Assembly (NCBI RefSeq): GCF_900231165.1
Contig: NZ_LT960614.1
Location: 556,550 to 620,549, forward strand
DNA length: 64,000 bases
Direction: 5' to 3'
Source: Hartmannibacter diazotrophicus
GTDB taxonomy: Bacteria > Pseudomonadota > Alphaproteobacteria > Rhizobiales > Pleomorphomonadaceae
A program made the translations under genes and the position numbers. Numbering within the stretch: position 1 is the stretch's first letter; each line of letters starts with the position of its first letter. This document shows positions 1-7,961 of this stretch, one piece after another. The notes below the pieces were generated by a model. The model had not been told where the DNA came from, did not search any database, and worked only from the letters and a program-made list of their open reading frames with translations.

Positions 1-1
1 G

Positions 2-544
2 ATCAGGGCAGCCGTCGACGCCCTGCCTACAGAAGTGGCAATTGCCGGTTTGGTGACCAGCGCCGCCGTCTTCAAGCGCGTTCCGTTCCTTGAGCTGTCC
101 GAAGAACTCTGGGACACGACGATCGGTGTCAACCTGACCGGCACGCTGACAGCCTGCCAGGCCGTGCTGCCACGCATGCGGGCGCAACGCTCGGGCAGCA
201 TCGTCATGCTCTCTTCGTCGCTCGCCCGCACAGGCTCGCCGACGGGTGGGCATTATGCGGCGACCAAGGGCGGCATTCTGGGCCTTGCCCGTTCGCTCGC
301 GCTGGAACTTGCCGGCGAAGGGATTCGCGTGAACGTGGTCTCGCCCGGGCTCACCGATACGCCTCAGCCCCGGGCTCATCCAGGCGGCGCGGAAGCGATG
401 GCCGAGCGCGCGAAAAGCATACCGCTCGGCAGGATCGGGCATCCCGACGATATCGTCGAAGCAATCGACTTCCTCATCGGCGACGAAAGCTCCTACGTCA
501 CCGGCCAGGATATTCGTGTCAACGGCGGCAGCCAGATCAGCTAG
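2..544 (+). CDS. SDR family oxidoreductase, 5' truncated by window edge
   Basis: C-terminal part of a short-chain dehydrogenase/reductase (NAD(P)-dependent oxidation or reduction of an alcohol/carbonyl, cytosolic). The frame is open to the window edge, so the Rossmann TGxxxGxG motif is not visible. What is visible: a strand-4 region reading VAIAG where family members usually have NNAG, the catalytic serine region (MLSSSLARTG), the active-site YAATK (Y-x-x-x-K), the typical VNVVSPG after it, and the C-terminal SYVTGQDIRVNGG. A GTG at 35 is only an internal start candidate, because homologous sequence continues upstream. The stop is 18 nt before a second SDR gene, so the two are probably cotranscribed. 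Substrate not predictable. Confidence 0.85.
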   Translation: MRAAVDALPTEVAIAGLVTSAAVFKRVPFLELSEELWDTTIGVNLTGTLTACQAVLPRMRAQRSGSIVMLSSSLARTGSPTGGHYAATKGGILGLARSLALELAGEGIRVNVVSPGLTDTPQPRAHPGGAEAMAERAKSIPLGRIGHPDDIVEAIDFLIGDESSYVTGQDIRVNGGSQIS

Positions 545-562
545 AATCGAAGCGATTTCACC

Positions 563-1306
563 ATGAAAACAGTTCTCATCACCGGCGGTGCCAGCGGAAT
601 CGGCGCGGCGACTGCAAAGTGGCTCTGCAAGACGATGCGGGTCATCGTGGCCGATCTGGACGGCGGCAAGGCCGAGGACCTGGCCGCCGAACTGCGCACG
701 CAGGGCCGTCAGTGTCACGGCTTTGCCGTCGACGTCGCCGACGCGGACTCCGTGCGGTCGCTCGTCCGCACCGTCGAGGAGCGCTTCGGCCCATTGGATG
801 CGCTCTTCACCAATGCGGGCTCGTTCTTCCTTTCGGAGGTGTCGGACATGCCGCTCGACACCTGGACGCGCGAGATCGACGTCCATGTGAAAGGCACCTT
901 TCTCTGCTGCCAGGCCGTGCTCGCCGGCATGGCCGCCCGACGCGAGGGTGCCATCGTGACCATGTCGTCCGACTACGCGGTCAGGGGAATGCGCGGCGGT
1001 GCCGCCTATGCCGCTTCGAAAAGCGCGATCTTCTCCTTGATGAAATCGCTGGCGCTCGAGTTCGCGCCGCAGAACATCCGCATCAACGCGGTGGGGCCCG
1101 GCCCGATCGAAACGCCGCTGCTCCGGCGGGGCATGACCGATGACGCATGGACCCGGTTCAGGCATGACCGCGCCGCACAGGTGCCGATGGGAAGGCTTGG
1201 CCAGCCGGAGGAGGTCGCAAGCGTTGTCGACTTCCTCCTTTCGGATCGCGCCCGCTTCATCACCGGTCAGATCATCCATCCCAATGGTGGGCAACTGAGC
1301 TGGTGA
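563..1306 (+). CDS. SDR family oxidoreductase
   Basis: Complete 247-residue classical short-chain dehydrogenase. Visible motifs: cofactor-binding TGGASGIG (residues 7-14), D31 at the end of strand 2 (suggesting NAD(H) preference), NAG at 84-86, catalytic S135/S136, Y149 and K153 (YAASK), and the C-terminal ITGQIIHPNGGQ. Length is normal for the family. It follows another SDR by 18 nt, so both may act in one sugar or polyol pathway, but the substrate is unknown. No strong Shine-Dalgarno is seen before the ATG, consistent with translational coupling to the upstream gene. Confidence 0.9.
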   Translation: MKTVLITGGASGIGAATAKWLCKTMRVIVADLDGGKAEDLAAELRTQGRQCHGFAVDVADADSVRSLVRTVEERFGPLDALFTNAGSFFLSEVSDMPLDTWTREIDVHVKGTFLCCQAVLAGMAARREGAIVTMSSDYAVRGMRGGAAYAASKSAIFSLMKSLALEFAPQNIRINAVGPGPIETPLLRRGMTDDAWTRFRHDRAAQVPMGRLGQPEEVASVVDFLLSDRARFITGQIIHPNGGQLSW

Positions 1307-1943
1307 GGCGATCGATGGCCCGCCGGATACCAGGCTGCGCGGCGAAGACTGACGGCGGCGCGGCGATCGGGCTGTAGTCGTCGAAAGATCGATCGGGTCT
1401 GAGTGGCGTCTCAGATCAATGCGAGATGGCCGGCGCCGACCTCTTTCAGGGTTCTCCGGTCGGGCGTGTAGCCGACCGGGCGGACGGCGCTCTTGATTTC
1501 GGTGGCGGTGACGTCACCCATCTTGCGCATGCGTTGATCTGCAATCGGGACGGACGTGATCAGCCGTTTCGTGCAGGGGGGCGGATTGGAGATGATCGCC
1601 TTTTGATCGTGGGCGTCGGCGCGCCGTCCTGTTGTGGCGGTTGGGAGAGCGTAGTGGAGCGCTAACCGTGATCGAGAACTCCATGCTGACGGATTGGCTC
1701 ACGGACTTTAGACTTTCGCTGGCTTTCAGGAGCATCCAAAAGACCCGTGCGGCACAGTGCCTATAATCAAGCCCTCAATTTTGACCGAGCAGCTATGTGA
1801 CCTTGCAAAGCTGGAATGCCGGCGGCGTGAGTAACGCCTTTATGCGGTAGGCAGTGGAGCCTTACACTGTTGACGCGAATTGACATTCTTTTCCCGGCGG
1901 CAGCGCCATAGTTGGAACAGCCATCAGAACAAAGAACCCCTGC
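1307..1943. other. Poorly coding intergenic region with possible gene debris
   Basis: 637 nt between the SDR pair and an orphan membrane protein. No complete gene is convincing. Short overlapping frames on both strands (for example 1426-1665 + and 1514-1735 -) break off abruptly. The minus strand at 1411-1690 reads as the end of a protein without an evident start (separate entry). A TATAAT-like hexamer lies near 1761-1766 and a TTGAC near 1870, but no promoter can be paired with confidence. The region looks like decayed coding DNA. Confidence 0.4.
1411..1690 (-). pseudogene. Unrecognised 3' gene remnant
   Basis: Reading the minus strand, a frame ending at a TGA (complement of 1411-1413) gives a protein-like C-terminus with the segments LITSVPIADQRMRKMGDV, EIKSAVRPVGYTPDRR and a final GAGHLALI. 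An adjacent minus frame (1514-1735) supplies possible upstream sequence, so a frameshift may separate the parts. I do not recognise the family. It may equally be a chance open stretch. Called a remnant only because the composition looks protein-coding and no start or full domain is present. Confidence 0.25.
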
Positions 1944-2543
1944 ATGGAAGACGTTCAGTCAAAACTCGTGACAGCCATATTGATCGTGTTCGCCTGCGCC
2001 GTTCCGGTGCATGTTCTTTCCGTCAGGCGGGACAGGCAGACGGCGAATGCAATCTCGCTCAATGCGAAATACTGGGGCACTGTTCTGCTGGGACCGCCTC
2101 TCGGTTTGTTCTTGTTCCTGCTTTTCGTTGATCTTAGATCGCTCCTCATGGCTGCCCCCCGTCCGTCAGTCGCCGCTTCCGGCCACCTCGGCCTGATGTT
2201 CGATCTGTTTTTCCTGGGCCTGCCGTTGTCCTTTCCGCTGGGCCTTCCGGCCGCCTGCCTGTCAGCGTTCTGCGCGGCCGTGTTCGAGTACCACAACTGG
2301 TTTCAAAGCCGGATCGGCCGCCTTCTGCCTTACCTGATCGGAGGGGCGGTGAGCTTCGTCATGAGCAATGGATACCGGGTCTCATCGCTGTGGATGCCGA
2401 GAAACAATTTTTGGACCGAGCACCTGATCTGGTTTGGGCTGTGTCTTGCGGCCGGCATCGTGATCGAAACGGTCGCGTCCCTGATCAGGGCCCACCGGGA
2501 CGGAGAATGGTGCTGGAATTTTGGCCGAAACCTGGATCCATGA
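1944..2543 (+). CDS. Hypothetical integral membrane protein
   Basis: 199 residues, not recognised. It has about five hydrophobic segments: near the N-terminus (LVTAILIVFACAVPVHVL), around residues 45-65 (TVLLGPPLGLFLFLLFVDL), a Leu/Pro-rich segment around 85-115, a segment around 130-145 and a C-terminal segment around 165-180. Charged loops are short and the C-terminus is hydrophilic. Stand-alone gene: debris upstream and a tRNA on the other strand downstream. Inner-membrane location is inferred from hydrophobicity only. Confidence 0.6.
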   Translation: MEDVQSKLVTAILIVFACAVPVHVLSVRRDRQTANAISLNAKYWGTVLLGPPLGLFLFLLFVDLRSLLMAAPRPSVAASGHLGLMFDLFFLGLPLSFPLGLPAACLSAFCAAVFEYHNWFQSRIGRLLPYLIGGAVSFVMSNGYRVSSLWMPRNNFWTEHLIWFGLCLAAGIVIETVASLIRAHRDGEWCWNFGRNLDP

Positions 2544-2756
2544 GCCGCACACGAGCAGAGACGGTCGATAATGTGGCCGGCCGCAATGATTGGCCCTGTT
2601 TGAATTCGGTGGTCGACGGCAAACATTTGGCGTGCTGCCAGTTTGGCGCACAGCCGACCTTGATTCCTATGCTTACCTACTGCTTGCACAAGAGCGCATG
2701 CAGGTGTTGCGACCATAATCGCTGAACCAAATATCTTTTAATTTCAATGAAGTAAA

Positions 2757-2833
2757 TGGCGCGCCCGAAAGGATTCGAACCTCTGACCCCCAGATTCGTA
2801 GTCTGGTGCTCTATCCAGCTGAGCTACGGGCGC
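2757..2833 (-). tRNA. tRNA-Arg (anticodon ACG)
   Basis: The reverse complement folds as a standard 77-nt tRNA. A 7-bp acceptor stem (GCGCCCG with CGGGCGC) is followed by discriminator G and an encoded CCA. The D-arm reads AGCTCAGCTGGATAGAGC, the anticodon stem CCAGA/TCTGG holds loop CTACGAA (anticodon ACG, normally read as ICG after deamination), and the T-loop is TTCGAATC. It decodes CGU/CGC/CGA arginine codons. Confidence 0.97.
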
Positions 2834-2991
2834 ATCCGGACCGAAGTGACTGCAATGGCCTTGGGCCTCGATCACTTCCGTCTTTAGGGTCGCGGGCATT
2901 GCCCGGCGACGGGATCGGACTAGTAGTCGCTCGTTTGCCTGAAAGCAAGCCCCGAAATTCGATCTTCCGAAAAATTCTTACGCGCGGCGGC

Positions 2992-4458
2992 TCAGGACGC
3001 GCGCGAGCGGCGCACGTCCTTGAGCTGAACCGGGCGGTCCGGAATTTCGATCTCGAAGGTCGTGCCCGGCGTGATGTCGAGCAGGGTGATCGTGCCGCCG
3101 TGAGCGCGTACGAGTTCGGCGGCGATGGCAAGGCCAAGGCCGGTGCCGCCCCGGCGCATGGAGCCCTGGAACGCCTTGAAGAGGCTCTCGCGTGCCTTCT
3201 CCGGCAGGCCGGGGCCCGTGTCGGCGACGCGGATGCGAACCACCGATCCGACGCGCTCGGCCGACAGCGTGATGCGGCTGACGAGGGAGGCATCGGCGGG
3301 GCCCTCCAGCGCCTGCGCGGCGTTGCGTACCAGATTGACGAGCACCCGGAACATCTGGTCCGGGTCCGCGTCGATCTCCAGCGCTTCGTCGACGGCGTTG
3401 ATCCACTCGATATACCCGTGCCCGATCACGCCCGCCGTCTCGCCGACGTCGCCGGCAAGGCGATTGAGAGCGAGTAGCCGCCGGTTGGGCGCCTGCTCCT
3501 GTGCCTTGCCATAGGCGAGCACGGACTGGCAGTAGGTGATCGCCCTGTCGAGGGCGGCGATCAGCTTCGGCGCGACGCGCTGGACGGTCGGGTCGGCGAC
3601 GCTCGCCAGGCGGTCGGAAACGAGCTGGGCCGAGGCCAGCATGTTTCGAAGGTCGTGATTGATCTTGGAAACGGCAAGGCCGAGGTCGGCAAGGTGTTTC
3701 TGCTGCTTCAGCATGTCCTGGAGACGCTGCTGCATTTCCGCAAGGCCGCGTTCGGCGCCGCCGATCTCGTCGGTCCGATTGGAGGGCTCTATGATATTGG
3801 CCGGGTTTTCCGGGTCCTCGGCAAACCGCCGCACGGCCTTGCCGATGCGCTTCATGGGCGCGATCAGCATGCGTTGCAGGCTGATGTAGACGAGGCTTGC
3901 CGTCACGACCGAAATCATCAGGGACAACAGCAGGATGTTGCGCGAGAAGGTCAGCATCTGCTCGCGCAGCGGCGCCTCGGAAAACACCATCTCCAGTTCG
4001 TGGTCGGGCTCTTCGGGAAAAGCGCCCGTCAGGCGGATCGTCCGGTCGCCGCCAAAGACCAGCGTGTCGAAGGCGTCATGGATCGAGGCGAGCGGTCCCA
4101 GCATGTCGATGCGGATGTCGCGATCGACCGTCGGCGGATGGGCCGTGGAGGCGAGCAGCCGCTTCATGCCGTCGTCGCGCACGGCCAGCGCGCTGGCGTC
4201 GAGTTCCTTCAGGAGGGTCGCCTGCATGGCCTCCGGCAGTTCCTCGTCATTCGGCACCAGCATCAGGGACCGGGCGGCGATCAGGCCGTTGCGCAGGCGT
4301 GCCTCCAGCACGGTGCGCTCGAAATTGGCGATCGAGGGCACATAGATCAGCACCTCGCTCAGCATCACGAACAGGATCGTGAGCATGAGCAGGCGCGCCG
4401 ACAGGCCGATGCGGCCCCTTGGGGTCTCGCCGGCGGGGGGCTCCTTGCCCTCTGTCAT
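2992..4458 (-). CDS. Orphan membrane sensor histidine kinase
   Basis: 488 residues. TM1 at about 21-41, a periplasmic sensor region of about 130 residues, TM2 at about 174-194, a HAMP-like linker (LIAPMKRIGKAVRRFAE), then a DHp helix with phosphoacceptor H268 in the form KINHDLRNMLAS rather than the common SHELRTPL. The catalytic domain has an N-box (NLVRNAAQAL), a G1 box (DTGPGLP) and a G2 box (GGTGLGLAI). No response regulator is adjacent. The gene is 171 nt downstream of a flavoprotein oxidoreductase on the same strand. It may act through a distant regulator. The signal sensed is unknown; a link to envelope redox state is only suggested by the neighbours. Confidence 0.88.
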   Translation of the reverse strand: MTEGKEPPAGETPRGRIGLSARLLMLTILFVMLSEVLIYVPSIANFERTVLEARLRNGLIAARSLMLVPNDEELPEAMQATLLKELDASALAVRDDGMKRLLASTAHPPTVDRDIRIDMLGPLASIHDAFDTLVFGGDRTIRLTGAFPEEPDHELEMVFSEAPLREQMLTFSRNILLLSLMISVVTASLVYISLQRMLIAPMKRIGKAVRRFAEDPENPANIIEPSNRTDEIGGAERGLAEMQQRLQDMLKQQKHLADLGLAVSKINHDLRNMLASAQLVSDRLASVADPTVQRVAPKLIAALDRAITYCQSVLAYGKAQEQAPNRRLLALNRLAGDVGETAGVIGHGYIEWINAVDEALEIDADPDQMFRVLVNLVRNAAQALEGPADASLVSRITLSAERVGSVVRIRVADTGPGLPEKARESLFKAFQGSMRRGGTGLGLAIAAELVRAHGGTITLLDITPGTTFEIEIPDRPVQLKDVRRSRAS

Positions 4459-4629
4459 TGCAGACTGTCTTGCATGGCAGTGACCCTCGGCGTCCTCGAT
4501 AGGGCAATCATCAGCAACGTTCCGGTATTTCGTGCCGTCATATCGTGATTGTCCTGACGGTTTGGAAGACTGTCTTGTACGGATCCGGCGAAATTTGGAA
4601 CGCTGTGCAGGAAATGGCGCGGTGCCGTC

Positions 4630-6060
4630 TCAGCCGAACCTGCGCAGCACCGCCAGCACGCGCCGCAGCCAGGGATTGGCGGTCGCGTCGCCATAATAGG
4701 TCAGAGCGGCCCGCTTGACGATCTCGCAGAGGGTCGGATAGGCGAACACGGTCCCGGCAAAGTCCTTTACGGTCATCTTCCGGCAGACGGCAAGAGACAG
4801 GAGGCCGATGATCTCGCCAGCCTGCGGTCCGGCGACGGCCGCCCCGAGAATGCGCCCGCGCGGGCCGACGATGAGCTTGAGGTGACCCTCGGTCTCGCGC
4901 TCGGTCTGAGCCCGGTCATTGCCGGCAAAGGCCGCCGTCAGCACCTTCACCCGGCCGCCGTGGCGCCGGCGCGCCTGGCCTTCCGAAAGCCCGACCGCAC
5001 CGATCTGCGGATCGGTGTAGGTGCACCACGGCACGATGTCCCGATTCTCCCTGACCGGCAGGCGAAAGAGGATCGCCCGGACGACGAGGCCCGCATGATA
5101 GCCGGCCCAGTGGGTGAACTGAAACGAGCCGGCCACCACGTCGCCGATGGCGTAGACCTTGGGATTGTTCGTGCGCAGCGACCGGTCCGTCCGGATACCG
5201 CGCCGGTCATGGCCGATGCCGGCCGCATCGAGGCCGAGATCGTCGATATTCGCCGTCCGTCCGGCGGCGACCAGCAGATGCGAGGCACCGATCGTCCGGA
5301 GGCCGGCCTCGTTCTCGATGTCGACGGCGACGCCATCCTCCGTCTTGCGCACGGCGACAACGCGCGTCTGTTCGAGGATCGCGATGCCCTCGTCGGCGAG
5401 CCGCTTCAGAACAAGAGCGACAAGCTCCGGGTCGTCCTTGGCGAGCGGCTTGGCTGCCTCGATGACGCTGACCTCGGCGCCGAGCCTGCGATAGGCCTGC
5501 CCAAGCTCCAGGCCGATCGGACCGCCGCCGATGATGGCAAGGTGACGCGGCACCTCGGCGAGGTCGAAGATGGTCTCGTTGGTGAGATAGGGGACGCTGT
5601 CGAGGCCCGGGACGGGCGGCACGAAGGCGCGCGAACCGGTGGCGATGACGAAGCGCCGGGCCCGGATCGTATGGTCGCCCGCCTCGACGGTGTCCGGCCC
5701 GGTGAACCGGGCAGGGGCCCGGATGACGGTGGCGCCGAGCCCTTCGAACCGCGCCTGCGAGTCGTGTGGCGCGATGGCGTCGATGACGCCGTGTACATGG
5801 CCGCGAACGCCGGCCGGGTCGATTTTCGTGACGGATGCGTGGACGCCGAAGTTGGCGCCTGCGGTGACGGCATGCGCATGGCCGGCAGCGGCGATCAGCG
5901 CCTTGGAGGGCACGCAGCCGGTGTTGAGGCAGTCGCCGCCCATCTCGCCCTTTTCGATCAGCACCACGTCGACGCCGAAGGCGCGTGCGGCGGCGACCAC
6001 CGTCAGTCCTGCCGATCCGGCACCGATGACGCAAATGTCGGGGGTCAGGACGGATGTCAT
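4630..6060 (-). CDS. FAD-dependent pyridine nucleotide-disulfide oxidoreductase (MerA/Lpd-like)
   Basis: 476 residues of the class I flavoprotein disulfide reductase family. FAD-binding GAGSAG (13-18), the redox-active CLNTGC (C44/C49) followed by VPSKAL, an NAD(P)-binding IGGGPIGLELG near residue 175, a second FAD contact VYAIGD, and a dimerisation domain. Lpd and glutathione reductase carry His in a C-terminal HPT-like motif; here it reads FAYPTLCE with Tyr, as in mercuric reductases. However, the N-terminal NmerA domain and the C-terminal Cys pair of true MerA are absent. The start overlaps the stop of a TVP38-family gene by 4 nt (ATGA), so the two are translationally coupled. Likely reduces an unidentified disulfide or quinone/metal substrate with NAD(P)H. 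Confidence 0.85.
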   Translation of the reverse strand: MTSVLTPDICVIGAGSAGLTVVAAARAFGVDVVLIEKGEMGGDCLNTGCVPSKALIAAAGHAHAVTAGANFGVHASVTKIDPAGVRGHVHGVIDAIAPHDSQARFEGLGATVIRAPARFTGPDTVEAGDHTIRARRFVIATGSRAFVPPVPGLDSVPYLTNETIFDLAEVPRHLAIIGGGPIGLELGQAYRRLGAEVSVIEAAKPLAKDDPELVALVLKRLADEGIAILEQTRVVAVRKTEDGVAVDIENEAGLRTIGASHLLVAAGRTANIDDLGLDAAGIGHDRRGIRTDRSLRTNNPKVYAIGDVVAGSFQFTHWAGYHAGLVVRAILFRLPVRENRDIVPWCTYTDPQIGAVGLSEGQARRRHGGRVKVLTAAFAGNDRAQTERETEGHLKLIVGPRGRILGAAVAGPQAGEIIGLLSLAVCRKMTVKDFAGTVFAYPTLCEIVKRAALTYYGDATANPWLRRVLAVLRRFG

Positions 6061-6836
6061 GGGCGAACTCCTTGTCCGGACTTGCGTCTGATCGCCTTGA
6101 CCGCGATCGGCAGCAGCGAAATGAGCCCGAGCGCGGCGAAGGCGGCCAGAAGCTGAGGCGTCAGCAGCGCGCCGACGTCGATATGCGGCGTGCAGTCGGG
6201 ATCGGCCGCACAGGCCGGCTGGGCGGCGATCTGCGCCGCGACGACGGAATCAAGGCCGGACCCGATCACGGTGAAGGCGAAGGTGCCGGGCAGGATGCCG
6301 AGCGCGGTGGTGACGAGAAACACCGGAAAGGGAACCCCGAACAGCGCCGGCGCCAAGTTGACGACCCAGAAGGGGAAGATCGGCACCAGGCGCAGGAAGA
6401 GAAGGTAGGAGAAGGCGTTCTCGCGAAACCCGTCGGCAAACCGCTTCAGCCGTGGTCCGGCGCGTGCGGTCAGGGCCTCGCCGATCGAGGTTCGGGCAAG
6501 GGCAAAGAGGAGGCTCGCGCCGATGGTGGCGGCCACGACGACCACGATGCCGGCCAGCAGCCAGCCGAACAGAAAGCCGCCGGCCAGCGTCATGATCGCA
6601 AGCCCCGGGATCGAGACGGCCGTCGCCACGACATAGAAAAGGCTGAAGAAGAGGAGAGAGAGGGCGAAATGGTCGCTGACGAGGGCGTTGAGCTTCTGCC
6701 GGTGCTCGATCAGAGTGGCGATCGACAGATATCGATGCCCGCCCAGCGCCAGAAAGGCGGCCAGCGCGAGAAAGAGAACGAGGAAGGGCAGGCTTCGCCG
6801 GAGAATGGAGGCTTTTCCGGTTGCGTTTGTGCTCAT
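6057..6836 (-). CDS. TVP38/TMEM64 family membrane protein
   Basis: 259 residues with the VTT/SNARE-associated (DedA-superfamily) domain. N-terminal TM segment (FLVLFLALAAFLALGG), then the domain core with VATAVSIPGLAIMTLAGGFLF-like sequence, reentrant-type glycine-rich helices, FLRLVPIFPFWVVN and FGVPFPVFLVTTALGILPG, and a final TM segment near the C-terminus. Start chosen at the ATG complementary to 6834-6836, because upstream in-frame sequence lacks hydrophobic or domain-like character. Overlaps the downstream FAD oxidoreductase by 4 nt. The wider family includes lipid scramblases and undecaprenyl-phosphate flippases; the role here is unknown. Confidence 0.88.
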   Translation of the reverse strand: MSTNATGKASILRRSLPFLVLFLALAAFLALGGHRYLSIATLIEHRQKLNALVSDHFALSLLFFSLFYVVATAVSIPGLAIMTLAGGFLFGWLLAGIVVVVAATIGASLLFALARTSIGEALTARAGPRLKRFADGFRENAFSYLLFLRLVPIFPFWVVNLAPALFGVPFPVFLVTTALGILPGTFAFTVIGSGLDSVVAAQIAAQPACAADPDCTPHIDVGALLTPQLLAAFAALGLISLLPIAVKAIRRKSGQGVRP

Positions 6837-7320
6837 TGCCCTGCCGTTCGCGTCGATCTGGTGCCGGTCATGGCGCCGCGGGATTGCGGACCACCCGTAG
6901 GGCATGACAAAAGCGGCCTTCGAAAGACCCGCCGCGCCCATACCCGCCTCGTTGGCATGCACGCAAGCGCCGTGGGCTGCAAGCGGCTCGCATGCGCTCT
7001 CACTGGCTTTTGATGACCGTTTGGGGTGCACTGGCCAGGGCGTGATCGGGGTGTGGCATGCGACGGTGCTCCCGCGGCGCAGGATTTTTGCCTGAGAAGG
7101 GCCAATGGCGCGTTGACGCGGACCTTCCCTCTCCCTTATAAGCCGGGCACGAATGGAAGGGCGCCTGCTTCCTCTGCGGCTCATTGTAGCCGGCAGTGCG
7201 AAGGCGCCTTTTCCATCTGTCCATTGCAGAGGCGGTATTCGGCAGCCATTCCAGGAGTGGAGGGCGAACCCGGTTGTCCGCCACAACAGATGAAGGACCG
7301 CCCGAGGGCGGTGAAGATCG
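6837..7320. other. Intergenic region upstream of rpmH
   Basis: 484 nt between divergent TVP38 and rpmH genes. Apart from the rpmH promoter (separate entry) I see a perfect 6-bp hairpin, 7297-7312 (ACCGCC/GGCGGT), ending 8 nt before the rpmH ATG, which could modulate ribosome access. No further gene is convincing. The small frames overlapping here on both strands lack domain-like sequence. Confidence 0.5.
7113..7142 (+). promoter_or_regulatory. Probable sigma-70 promoter for rpmH-rnpA-yidC
   Basis: A -35 TTGACG (7113-7118) and a -10 TATAAG (7137-7142) are separated by 18 nt, about 180 nt before rpmH. A near-consensus element fits a highly expressed ribosomal-protein gene. Prediction by eye only. 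Confidence 0.6.
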
Positions 7321-7455
7321 ATGAAGCGGACTTATCAACCCTCCAAGCTGGTGCGCAAGCGCCGTCACGGCTTCCGCTCCCGCATGGCCACCGTTGGTGG
7401 TCGCAAGGTGATCGCTGCTCGCCGCGCCCGCGGCCGCAAGCGGCTTTCGGCCTGA
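7321..7455 (+). CDS. rpmH: 50S ribosomal protein L34
   Basis: 44 residues, starting [18 protein letters not shown] and ending RGRKRLSA, the unmistakable L34 sequence: small, very basic, large-subunit protein. Spacing of 56 nt to rnpA follows the near-universal rpmH-rnpA order. Short enough to be missed by ORF length cut-offs. Confidence 0.98.
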   Translation: MKRTYQPSKLVRKRRHGFRSRMATVGGRKVIAARRARGRKRLSA

Positions 7456-7511
7456 TCTGGTGATGTCGGGCATCCGGTCAGTTCGGTGAACGAGCGGCGG
7501 AGCCCAGCCCC

Positions 7512-7961
7512 ATGACCAGACTGAAAAAGCGCGCTGAGTTTCAGAAAGTCGCCCGGGGTGTGCGAACGCCCCGGCGCGGCTTTTTGCTGCAATCGATCCG
7601 CCGGTCGGCGGAGGGAGACGCGCGTTTCGGCTATACGGTCACCAAGAAGATCGGCAACTCCGTCGAGCGCAACCGCATTCGGCGCCGTCTGCGCGAGGCT
7701 GTCCGGCTCTTTGGCGAGACGGTGGCCGCGCCCGGTGTCGATCATGTGCTGATTGGCCGGCGGCCTGCCCTGACCCTTGCCTTCGATGACCTTGTCGCCG
7801 ATCTGAAAGGCGCGCTCAACGCCGCGCGCAAGGCCCATGATCTGCGTCGCGCCGGCAAGGCGGACGCCAACCCAGATGGGACGCAAGGTCCGCGCGGTCC
7901 TGGCAGGACTGCTCCGGCCCCCGAGGCTGCCACCCCGTCCGAAAGACGCTCCGATGTCTGA
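7512..7961 (+). CDS. rnpA: Ribonuclease P protein component
   Basis: 149 residues. Protein subunit that binds the RNase P RNA and helps mature tRNA 5' ends. The family signature KKIGNSVERNRIRRRLREA (RNR motif) is present, as is the N-terminal LKKRAEFQKVARG. After about residue 112 the protein has a non-conserved Gly/Pro/Ala-rich tail of about 35 residues not needed for the fold. Its last 8 nt overlap the start of yidC, so the tail may exist because of the overlap. yidD, often between rnpA and yidC, is absent here. Confidence 0.97.
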   Translation: MTRLKKRAEFQKVARGVRTPRRGFLLQSIRRSAEGDARFGYTVTKKIGNSVERNRIRRRLREAVRLFGETVAAPGVDHVLIGRRPALTLAFDDLVADLKGALNAARKAHDLRRAGKADANPDGTQGPRGPGRTAPAPEAATPSERRSDV

